Assembly (NCBI RefSeq): GCF_039503195.1
Contig: NZ_JBCJKP010000001.1
Location: 8,370,001 to 8,434,000 of the forward strand
DNA length: 64,000 nt
Reading direction: 5' to 3'
Source: Streptomyces mirabilis
Lineage (GTDB): Bacteria > Actinomycetota > Actinomycetes > Streptomycetales > Streptomycetaceae
In this document: positions 8,157 through 15,408 of the stretch, piece by piece
Position numbering within the stretch: the stretch's first letter is position 1
Layout of the letters: every line of letters begins with the position of its first letter
Position numbers and translations under genes: made by a program
Notes under the pieces: model-generated
Database searches by the model: none
What the model saw: only the letters and a program-made list of their open reading frames with translations
What the model was told of the DNA's origin: nothing

Positions 8157-9494
8157 TCAGACGTTCCGGAAGCGGTTGATGGCGTCGATGTGCTGGGCGC
8201 GCTTCTCCTCGTCGCGCACGCCCAGGCCCTCGCGGGGCGCCAGCGCGAGCACGCCGACCTTGCCCTGGTGGAGGTTGCGGTGGACGTCGTACGCGGCCTG
8301 CCCGGTCTCCTCCAGGGAGTACACCTTGGAGAGCGTCGGGTGGATCTTGCCCTTGGCGACCAGCCGGTTGGCCTCCCAGGCCTCGCGGTAGTTGGCGAAG
8401 TGCGAGCCGATGATGCGCTTCAGGGACATCCACAGGTAGCGGTTGTCGTACTCGTGGTTGTAGCCCGAGGTCGAGGCGCAGGTGACGATGGTGCCGCCCT
8501 TGCGGGTGACGTAGACGGAGGCGCCGAAGGTCTCGCGGCCCGGGTGCTCGAAGACGATGTCGACGTCCTCGCCGCCCGTCAGCTCACGGATGCGCTTCCC
8601 GAACCGCTTCCACTCCTTCGGGTCCTGGTTGTGCTCGTCCTTCCAGAACTTGAAGCCCTCGGCGTTGCGGTCGATGATCGCCTCGGCGCCCATCGCCCGG
8701 CAGATGTCCGCCTTCTGGTCGCTGCTGACGACGCAGATGGGGTTGGCGCCACCGGCGAGCGCGAACTGTGTGGCGTACGAGCCGAGGCCGCCGCTCGCGC
8801 CCCAGATGAGGACGTTGTCGCCCTGCTTCATGCCGGCGCCGTTCCTCGACACGAGCTGCCGGTACGCGGTGGAGTTCACGAGCCCGGGAGCAGCGGCCTC
8901 CTCCCACGACAGGTGGTCGGGCTTGGGCATCAGCTGGTTGGACTTGACGAGGGCTATCTCGGCGAGGCCGCCGAAGTTGGTCTCGAAGCCCCAGATGCGC
9001 TGCTCGGGGTCGAGCATCGTGTCGTTGTGCCCGTCGCTGGACTCCAGCTCGACGGACAGACAGTGCGCGACGACCTCGTCACCGGGCTTCCAGGCGTTGA
9101 CGCCGGGGCCGGTGCGCAGGACGACGCCCGCGAGGTCGGAACCGATGATGTGGTACGGCAGGTCGTGGCGCTTGGTGAGCTCGCTGAGCCTGCCGTAGCG
9201 CTCCAGGAAGGAGAACGTCGACACCGGCTCGAAGATCGAGGTCCACACGGAGTTGTAGTTGACCGAGGAGGCCATCACGGCCACCAGAGCTTCGCCCGGG
9301 CCGAGCTCCGGCAGCGGCACGTCGTCCAGGTGGATCGACTTGCGGGGGTCCTTGTCGCGGGTGGTGAGCCCCGCGAACATCTCCGTCTCGTCCTTGTGCA
9401 CGGTGATCGCGCGGTACGAGTCGGGGAGCGGAAGAGCGGCGAAGTCGGCGGACGTGGCCGTCTGCGACTGAATCGCGTCCAGGATTTCCTTCAC
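8157..9494 (-). CDS. ccr: Crotonyl-CoA carboxylase/reductase
   Basis: A 445-residue NADPH-dependent medium-chain reductase that converts crotonyl-CoA plus CO2 to ethylmalonyl-CoA, or crotonyl-CoA to butyryl-CoA without CO2. It is the gateway of the ethylmalonyl-CoA pathway and a source of polyketide extender units. With the GTG at 9494 (GGAGG 7 bp upstream) the known CO2-pocket residues fall at Asn81 (VNYNS), Phe170-Glu171 (WGFET) and His365 (GSHFANY), the same numbering as in the characterised Kitasatospora enzyme, which also supports the start. The Rossmann motif is WGASGGLGSYA. First gene of a five-gene operon running leftwards. Confidence 0.97.
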   Translation of the reverse strand: MKEILDAIQSQTATSADFAALPLPDSYRAITVHKDETEMFAGLTTRDKDPRKSIHLDDVPLPELGPGEALVAVMASSVNYNSVWTSIFEPVSTFSFLERYGRLSELTKRHDLPYHIIGSDLAGVVLRTGPGVNAWKPGDEVVAHCLSVELESSDGHNDTMLDPEQRIWGFETNFGGLAEIALVKSNQLMPKPDHLSWEEAAAPGLVNSTAYRQLVSRNGAGMKQGDNVLIWGASGGLGSYATQFALAGGANPICVVSSDQKADICRAMGAEAIIDRNAEGFKFWKDEHNQDPKEWKRFGKRIRELTGGEDVDIVFEHPGRETFGASVYVTRKGGTIVTCASTSGYNHEYDNRYLWMSLKRIIGSHFANYREAWEANRLVAKGKIHPTLSKVYSLEETGQAAYDVHRNLHQGKVGVLALAPREGLGVRDEEKRAQHIDAINRFRNV

Positions 9495-9777
9495 GGTGTT
9501 GCCTCCGGCGATGAGCGTCTTGAGGGAAGACACTTGAGGGTTACGTCGGTGCTGCTGCTGGGAGTGAGGGGTGTGCCGTCGGTTCGGCGGAGGGGGTGGT
9601 GCGGTGGCAGCGCCGGGTTGGCGCACAAGGTTGCCTGTGACGCAGGCGTCCGGGCGCGCTCGCCATTGGCTTGCGGGGACAGCCGGCGTACGAAAGGTCT
9701 CTGCACGCCGGCCGCCCGGACAACAACAACGTATGGCACGCCGTGTCACCGTGCAAGGCACGGAGTGCCATGAGTTT

Positions 9778-9842
9778 CGCTCAGGTGAAATCTTTACGTA
9801 ACACGTGAGCGATGATCGATCAGATCGACCGATGATCGATCA
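9778..9842. promoter_or_regulatory. Probable operator/promoter region of the ccr operon
   Basis: About 290-350 bp upstream of ccr are two repeat systems in an AT-richer patch. An inverted repeat pairs CGCTCAGGTG (9778-9787) with CACGTGAGCG (9802-9811), 9 of 10 matching. Immediately next to it GATGATCGATCA occurs twice (9811-9822 and 9831-9842), exactly 20 bp apart, each with the palindromic core TGATCGATCA. Spacing of two helical turns fits cooperative binding of a regulator. No protein is assigned; the disrupted TetR gene nearby is one candidate. Confidence 0.55.
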
Positions 9843-10224
9843 AAACAGCCTGGTCAGGGGCGGTGCGGAGGGGCCGGTGCACGGGCCGTAGGGGCGGGTC
9901 GGCGGGCCGCTTCGGAGAACACCTGGTGTCGGTGGCACGGCGTGAGGGTTCCGGTGTGGGGGTGCGTGCGGGGTGAGGCGGTGTTACGGAGGGCCGGCGA
10001 GGCGTCCCGGGGAGCGCCGGGCGTCGGGAGCACCGGGCGGTCGATGACGGGGGCGCTCGGCGGCGGAGCCGGGGATGCGGGCGACGGGACCAGGGGGCGT
10101 ACCTGCCTGGAGGCAGCACTTCTCGGCCCAAGACTCGCGGCGCCCGTCCGCCCATCGGCGCCGACTCCGGACCGCTTGCCCCGGCCCCCGGCGGCGACGC
10201 TACGGCGCCGGGGCCCCGGGGATG
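9843..10224. other. Stretch without a convincing gene
   Basis: Open frames cross this very GC-rich stretch on both strands, but their translations are Arg/Pro/Gly-rich and show no domain. Nothing else was recognised. Confidence 0.6.
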
Positions 10225-10251
10225 CCGGCGATGCGGGCCGCGTCCACGTTG

Positions 10252-10467
10252 AACCCGGTGATCCGCCCGATGTCGCGCCCCATGACCACGGACGGCCTCC
10301 GCCTGATCGGCCCGCTCCCCGGGCACCCGGGGGTGGTCCTGGTGACCGGCCACAACATGCTCGGGCTGATGCTCGCCCCGGCGACGGGACGCCTGGTGAC
10401 GGGACTCCTGACGGGAAAGCCGGACGACTCCCCGATCCCCAGATTCGCCCCGGCCGAGCCGTCAGGA
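10252..10467 (+). pseudogene. Remnant: C-terminal piece of a DadA-type FAD-dependent oxidoreductase
   Basis: Translation in this frame gives RPMTTDGLRLIGPLPGHPG, then TGHNMLGLMLAPATG and LLTG, ending FAPAE. This is the typical C-terminal end of D-amino-acid dehydrogenase/glycine-oxidase-like flavoproteins (RPMTPDGLP-IG, ATGH-MLG-TLAPATG). The FAD-binding N-terminus and the several hundred preceding codons are missing, so only the last 65-70 codons survive. There is no plausible start or ribosome site. It lies between the ccr promoter and the broken TetR gene, an area that has evidently lost DNA. Confidence 0.65.
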
Positions 10468-10549
10468 GGGGGCTCGGCCCCTCTGCCGGACGCGTGTGAG
10501 TCCGGGCGGGACCGCGCCCCGGCGCCGGCAGGCGCCTGCGCCCCGCGTT

Positions 10550-11361
10550 CTACGACCGCTCCCGCAGCGCCTGCTCGATGGTCCGCATGACCTGGTCCAA
10601 CGGCGCGTCGACCCGGGCCACGGTCACCAGGACGTCACCCTCGGTGAAGGCGGACGCCGGCGCCGTACGGGGCGTGGTCTCCCGCCCGGCGCCGATCCCC
10701 GTCCCGAAGGTCTTGCGGACGATGGAGAAGGCGTGGTCCAGCTGCGCCTCGACGTCTCCTTGTCCCCCGCCCGCAGCCAGCGCCGCAGAACATGGTTGTG
10801 GGCCGTGACCACGGCGGACGCGGCGACCTCCGCGAGCAGCGGATCGTCGTTGGCGTCGTCGTCGTGCGCGTGCTCGTCGAAGTGGCCCAGGAGATAGCGG
10901 GTGAAGAGCCGCTCGTAGCGGGCCACGGAGGCGATCTCGGCCTCCCGGAGCGTGGGTACCTCGCGGGTCAGCTTGTAGCGCGAGACGGAGATCTCGGGCT
11001 GGGCCGCGTACATCGTCATGACTTCCTTGATGCCGCGGCACACCGTGTCGAGCGGGTGCTCGTGCGCCGGAGCCGCGTTGAGGACCGCCTCCGCGCGGAT
11101 CAGGGTGTCGTCGTGATCGGGGAAGATCGCCTCTTCCTTGGAGCGGAAGTGGCGGAAGAACGTGCGGCGGGCCACCCCGGCCCGGGCCGCGATCTCGTCG
11201 ACGGTGGTCGCCTCGTACCCCTTGGTCGCGAACAGCTCCATGGCCGCGGCCGCCAGTTCTCGGCGCATCTTGAGCCGTTGGGCGGCGGCGCGACTACCCG
11301 CGGCGCTCTCCGGAGCGTCGGGCGTGGCTGGTGTACGTGAGGACTTGGCGGGCTGGGACAT
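10550..11361 (-). pseudogene. TetR/AcrR family regulator, disrupted by a -1 frameshift
   Basis: From the ATG at 11361 the protein has a normal TetR helix-turn-helix (AAMELFATKGYEATTVDEIA, then VARRTFFRHFRSKEEAIF) and a ligand domain as far as HNHVLRRWLRAG. Beyond this the frame turns into Arg/Pro-rich nonsense ending at 10624. The expected ending (GDVEAQLDHAFSIVRKTFG through to a stop at 10550) continues in the -1 frame. The switch lies near the C-run at 10764-10768 and equals loss of one base. It may be a real mutation or a sequencing slip. Repaired, the protein would be about 270 residues. It sits between the 3-hydroxyacyl-CoA dehydrogenase and ccr and could be the regulator of these genes. 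Confidence 0.82.
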
Positions 11362-11497
11362 GACCCGAACGTACTGCATGTGCGCAGGGGAACGCGCATG
11401 TCCGGGGAACCCCCCGCCCTCGACGGGCGGGGGGCTGCCGGCCGGGCCGAGCAGTCCGCCCCAGTGGGCGGTGTCGGGCCGCCGGTCGCCGGGACGC

Positions 11498-13303
11498 TCA
11501 GCGGCGGGCATATTCGCGGAAGCCGCGGCCCGTCTTGCGGCCGAGGCAGCCCGCGGCCACCAGGTGCTCCAGGAGCGGCGCGGGGGCGAGACCCGGGTCG
11601 CGGAACTCGCGGTGCAGCACCTTCTCGATGGCGAGCGAGACGTCCAGACCGACGACGTCGAGGAGTTCGAACGGCCCCATCGGGTAGCCGCCGCCCAGCT
11701 TCATCGCGGCGTCGATGTCGTCGAGGGTGGCGTAGTGCTCCTGGACCATCTTGATCGCGTTGTTCAGGTACGGGAAGAGCAGCGCGTTCACGATGAAACC
11801 GGCCCGGTCCCCGCAGTCCACCGGGTGCTTGCGGATCTTCCCGCACAGCTCGCGGACCGTGGCGTGCACGTCGTCCGCGGTCAGGACGGTCCGGACCACC
11901 TCGACCAGCTTCATCGCCGGCGCCGGGTTGAAGAAGTGCATCCCGATCACGTCCTGGGGACGTGAGGTGGCACGGGCGCAGGCGACGACGGGCAGCGAGG
12001 ACGTGGTCGTGGCGAGGATCGCGCCGGGCTTGCAGACCTTGTCGAACACCCCGAACAGCTGCTGCTTGACCTCCAGGTCCTCGGCCACCGCCTCCAGGGC
12101 CAGATCGACGTCGGCGAAGGCGTCGTACGAGCCCGCCGGGACGATCAGGTCCAGGGTGCTCGCGGCGGCCTCGGCGGTCATCCGGCCCTTGTCGACCGAG
12201 CGGGCCAGGGACTTGCCGATGCGGGCCTTCGCGGCCTGTGCCTTCTCCTCGGTGCGGGCCGCGAGGACGACCTCGTACCCGGCCTTCGCGAAGACCTCGG
12301 CGATGCCGGAGGCCATGGTCCCCGAGCCCGCGACGCCGACCGAGCGGACCGTGCGGCCGGGGACCTCGGGGCCGCCGGAGAGGGGGGTCAGCGCGTCCCG
12401 CACGACCGTCGCGCTGCCGGGCGCCTCGTAGGAGTAGAAGCCGCGCCCCGACTTGCGGCCGGTCAGGCCCGCCTCGCTGAGCTGCTTGAGGATGGGCGCG
12501 GGGGCGTGCAGCCGGTCGCGGGACTCGGCGTACATGGCCTCCAGGACCGTCCGCGCGGTGTCGACGCCGATCAGGTCGAGCAGCGCGAGCGGGCCCATGG
12601 GCAGCCCGCAGCCGAGCTTCATCGCGGCGTCGATGTCCTCGCGGGAGGCGTATTTGGCCTCGTACATCGCGGCGGCCTGGTTGAGGTAGCCGAACAGCAG
12701 CCCGTCGGCCACGAAACCGGGGCGGTCGCCGACCGCGACGGGCTCCTTGCCGAGGTCGAGCGCGAGGTTGGTGACCGCGGAGACGGCCGTGGGCGCGGTG
12801 AGCACCGAGGAGACGACCTCGACCAGCTTCATCGCGGGGGCCGGGTTGAAGAAGTGCAGGCCGAGGACGCGCTCGGGGCGGGCCGAGTCGGCGGCCAGGC
12901 GGGTCACCGAGAGGGCGTTGGTGCCGGTGGCCAGGATGGTGTCCGGACGCACGATGCCGTCCAGCGCCCGGAAGACCTGCTGCTTGATGTCGTACGACTC
13001 CGGGGTCACCTCGATGACCAGATCGGCGTCGGCGGCGGCCGCGAGATCGGTGAAGGTGCGGAAGCGGGGCAGGGCGTCGGCGCGCTCCTGCTCGCTGAGA
13101 CGCTCGCGTCGCACGGCGCGGGCGGTGGAGGCTTCGAGGGCGGCGACGGCCTGGGCGGCCGCGGCCTCGCTGATGTCGATGCCGATGACGTCGCGGCCGG
13201 CCCGGACGAGGACCTCGGCGATGCCGGTGCCCATCGTGCCGAGGCCGACGACGGCAACGGTCTTGATGGGGGACAGAGGGGTGTCGGACAGGGGAGTTGC
13301 CAT
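11498..13303 (-). CDS. 3-hydroxyacyl-CoA dehydrogenase, tandem two-module form
   Basis: A 601-residue protein made of two homologous copies of the 3-hydroxyacyl-CoA dehydrogenase unit. Module 1 (about 1-300) has the NAD motif VAVVGLGTMGTGIAEV and the C-terminal domain blocks GFVADGLLFGYLNQA and GCGLPMGPLALLD. Module 2 (about 315-601) has VGVAGSGTMASGIAEV, GMHFFNPAPAMKLVEVV, GFIVNALLFPYLNNA and GGGYPMGPFELLD. It interconverts 3-hydroxybutyryl-CoA and acetoacetyl-CoA type substrates with NAD. Next to the ccr operon it would supply the 3-hydroxybutyryl-CoA that is dehydrated to crotonyl-CoA. ATG at 13303 has GGAG 7 bp upstream. No enoyl-CoA hydratase domain is fused. Confidence 0.93.
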   Translation of the reverse strand: MATPLSDTPLSPIKTVAVVGLGTMGTGIAEVLVRAGRDVIGIDISEAAAAQAVAALEASTARAVRRERLSEQERADALPRFRTFTDLAAAADADLVIEVTPESYDIKQQVFRALDGIVRPDTILATGTNALSVTRLAADSARPERVLGLHFFNPAPAMKLVEVVSSVLTAPTAVSAVTNLALDLGKEPVAVGDRPGFVADGLLFGYLNQAAAMYEAKYASREDIDAAMKLGCGLPMGPLALLDLIGVDTARTVLEAMYAESRDRLHAPAPILKQLSEAGLTGRKSGRGFYSYEAPGSATVVRDALTPLSGGPEVPGRTVRSVGVAGSGTMASGIAEVFAKAGYEVVLAARTEEKAQAAKARIGKSLARSVDKGRMTAEAAASTLDLIVPAGSYDAFADVDLALEAVAEDLEVKQQLFGVFDKVCKPGAILATTTSSLPVVACARATSRPQDVIGMHFFNPAPAMKLVEVVRTVLTADDVHATVRELCGKIRKHPVDCGDRAGFIVNALLFPYLNNAIKMVQEHYATLDDIDAAMKLGGGYPMGPFELLDVVGLDVSLAIEKVLHREFRDPGLAPAPLLEHLVAAGCLGRKTGRGFREYARR

Positions 13304-13678
13304 CGCGGGACTCCAGGAAGAGGGTGACGACTGAGGAGCGCACGCAGGTACGCCCAGGAGGCGCACGGAGTGCGGAGAGTGCGGGTGTTGCCGGGCTGAC
13401 GAGCGCACACGCCCGGTGCCGTCCGGATGAGGTGCCCGCGAGGGCGCACCCAGGGAACGGTGAAGCCGACCGGCCCTGTCCCGGAGCCATGTCGTACTGA
13501 GGTACCTGAGGTACCGAACCGACTGCTCTCACGGTGGCTGCGTCACCAGGCCACCGCAAGCAAGACACGAGTGGGTAACTCGCTCGTCTGAGCTTAACCC
13601 GCCGGTAACGAGCGCGCCAGCCCCCGAGTTTGTGATGTAGGTCCCGGAACGACGGGGGCGGCGCCTAGGCTCGGCTTC
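13304..13678. other. Divergent intergenic region with a TGAGGTACC tandem repeat
   Basis: About 375 bp separate the divergent dehydrogenase and HEAT-protein genes. The only clear structure is TGAGGTACC twice in tandem (13498-13506 and 13507-13515), containing two GGTACC palindromes. For the HEAT gene TAGGCT at 13666-13671 ends 7 bp before the ATG, as in leaderless Streptomyces promoters. Confidence 0.45.
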
Positions 13679-14248
13679 ATGGACGAAGAGTTGCGATCAC
13701 TCACGGAGCGTCTACGAAACGAGGCGGGGGCTTCGCCGGCGTACGAGCAACTCGTGGCGACCGAGGATCCGAATGTGCTGGCCGAGGCGCTGACCGCGCC
13801 CGGACAGCCTTTGTGGGCCCGGGAGTTGGTCGCCTTCCGGCTCGGACTCGCCGGGGACCGGCGGGCCTTCGAGGCGCTCGTCCTGCTGCTGAACCACCGC
13901 GACCCACAGCGCTGCGCGTCCGCGGCGCACGCGCTCGCCCGCCTCGGCGATCCGCGCACGGCCCGCGCGGCGGCCGCGCTCGCCACCAACGAACTGCGCG
14001 TCGCCTACGCGCTGCATCCCGTACGGCTCCTGGTCGAGCTGCGCGCCCCCGAGGCCGTGCCGGCGCTGATCAGCACTCTGGGGCGCAGGCTGCGCCCCCA
14101 CGACCCCTACCGCGGGGTCGCCCTGGCCTGTGTGGAGGGGCTCGGGGCGCTGGGGGACGTACGCGCGCGACCCGTCCTGAACGAGGCACTCGCCCATCCG
14201 GCACTCGCCGAGGCGGCGGTGCACGCGCTGGCCCGACTGCCCGGGTGA
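13679..14248 (+). CDS. HEAT-repeat protein
   Basis: A 189-residue all-helical protein. Successive helices with the Ala/Leu/Arg-rich HEAT pattern can be seen, for example DPQRCASAAHALARLGDPRTARAA and a final LAEAAVHALARLPG. No catalytic motif, signal peptide or membrane segment. HEAT proteins are scaffolds for protein contacts; partner unknown. It is preceded by a TANNNT box 7 bp before the ATG and no ribosome site, so the message is probably leaderless. Confidence 0.8.
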   Translation: MDEELRSLTERLRNEAGASPAYEQLVATEDPNVLAEALTAPGQPLWARELVAFRLGLAGDRRAFEALVLLLNHRDPQRCASAAHALARLGDPRTARAAAALATNELRVAYALHPVRLLVELRAPEAVPALISTLGRRLRPHDPYRGVALACVEGLGALGDVRARPVLNEALAHPALAEAAVHALARLPG

Positions 14249-14255
14249 CACGGCG

Positions 14256-14273
14256 GGCGGCCGACGGGCCGCC
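14256..14273. terminator. Short hairpin between converging genes
   Basis: GGCGGCC (14256-14262) pairs with GGCCGCC (14267-14273) around a 4-base loop, directly after the HEAT gene stop. It probably terminates that gene. Confidence 0.5.
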
Positions 14274-14390
14274 TCCCGCAGCGCCTCGTCGACCGTGCTC
14301 ACCGTGTCGTCGCGCCCCGGACCCGGCCCTTCGAGCGTAGTCCGTGACGTCCGCACGGGAACGGGTCGTAACCGCAAAGATGTTCCCGCG

Positions 14391-14957
14391 CTACGGGCGC
14401 GGCCCGGTGCCGGCGTCCGGGCGCGTGAGGGTGCGGGCGTACCGGACCTCGGGTACCGCGACGCCGTCCACGTCGAAGGGTTCCTCCCTACCGTCGGGAC
14501 CGAACCCGGCCTGTGCGTAGAACCGACGGGCCCTGGTGTTTCCCTCGAGCACCCACAGCAGCATGCGCTCGTGCCCCGCGGCGGTGCAGCGGGCGATCGA
14601 TTCCCTGAGAAGCGCGCGGCCCACCCCGGTCCCGACCCGCTCGGGATCGACGTAGATCGCGTACAGCTCGGCCGCCCCGACGCCGTCGGCGCGGGCTTCG
14701 TCGTCCCGGTACGGGCCGTGGCAGGCCCAGCCGACCACCTCGCCGTTCCGCTCGGCGACCAGGTTCACGATCGCGCCGCCGCCCCGCCCGAAACGCTCGC
14801 GCCGCCGGGCCGCGTCCTCGGCCACGCTGAGCGCCTCGAGGTACGCCTCGGGCATCAGCCCCCGGTACGCGGTCTGCCATCCGCGGATGCGGATCTCGGC
14901 CACCCGCTCGCAGTCCGAGAGGACCATCTCCCGGATCCGGACCGGGAATGCGCTCAC
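14391..14957 (-). CDS. GNAT family N-acetyltransferase
   Basis: A 188-residue GNAT enzyme that moves an acetyl group from acetyl-CoA to an amine; acceptor unknown. The fold is seen in IREMVLSDCERVAEIRIRGW at the N-terminus, AELYAIYVDPERVGTGVGRA (beta4 and the acetyl-CoA pyrophosphate loop, here R-V-G-T-G-V-G) and LEGNTRARRFYAQAGF. The start overlaps the stop of the upstream RidA gene by 4 bp, so the pair is translationally coupled. Confidence 0.88.
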   Translation of the reverse strand: MSAFPVRIREMVLSDCERVAEIRIRGWQTAYRGLMPEAYLEALSVAEDAARRRERFGRGGGAIVNLVAERNGEVVGWACHGPYRDDEARADGVGAAELYAIYVDPERVGTGVGRALLRESIARCTAAGHERMLLWVLEGNTRARRFYAQAGFGPDGREEPFDVDGVAVPEVRYARTLTRPDAGTGPRP

Positions 14958-15352
14958 TCGCCCACCACCGCGTACGCCTCGATCTCCATCAGGAACTCGG
15001 GGCGGACCAGCGCGGCGACCTGGACCGCCGACGCGGCCGGGAGGCGGTCCGCGGGTATGTGGGCGTCGCGGGCCGCGCGGACGGCCGGCATGTGGGCCAT
15101 GTCCGTGACGAAGAAGGTGAGTTTGACGACGTCGTCGAAGGTCGCCCCGGCGGCGGCCAGGCAGCGGCGCAGGTTCTCGAACACCTGGCGGGCCTGCGCC
15201 GCCGCGTCGCCCGCGCCGACGAGTTTGCCGTCCTCGTCCAGGGCGAGCTGCCCCGAGACCGCGACGAAGCGGCCCCTACCGAGGACGACATGCGAGTACG
15301 CGGCGGCGGGGGCGACCCCGTCGGGGGCGGGAATGCGGGTCAGCTCACTCAT
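14954..15352 (-). CDS. RidA/YjgF-type family protein
   Basis: A 132-residue Rid-family protein (chorismate mutase-like fold, trimer). Family features: FVAVSGQLALDEDGKLV, the region QARQVFENLRRCLAAAG, DDVVKLTFFVTDMAHM and the C-terminal FLMEIEAYAV. RidA enzymes hydrolyse reactive enamine/imine intermediates of PLP enzymes. The catalytic arginine of true RidA is not evident at the R-P-x-F-L position in the usual context (VRPEFLMEIE is similar), so it may be RidA or a Rid2-7 subgroup. ATG at 15352 is preferred over an upstream in-frame ATG at 15370. Confidence 0.85.
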   Translation of the reverse strand: MSELTRIPAPDGVAPAAAYSHVVLGRGRFVAVSGQLALDEDGKLVGAGDAAAQARQVFENLRRCLAAAGATFDDVVKLTFFVTDMAHMPAVRAARDAHIPADRLPAASAVQVAALVRPEFLMEIEAYAVVGE

Positions 15353-15408
15353 GCGTCCATGGTGGACCATGGGTCCGACAACGCCCCCGACGGGCCGTCA
15401 GGGCGGCC

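Noticed and set aside
9942..10499. Plus-strand frame of 185 codons in the ccr upstream gap.
   Set aside because: Gly/Arg/Pro-rich without pattern; the overlapping frame carries the DadA-like remnant instead.
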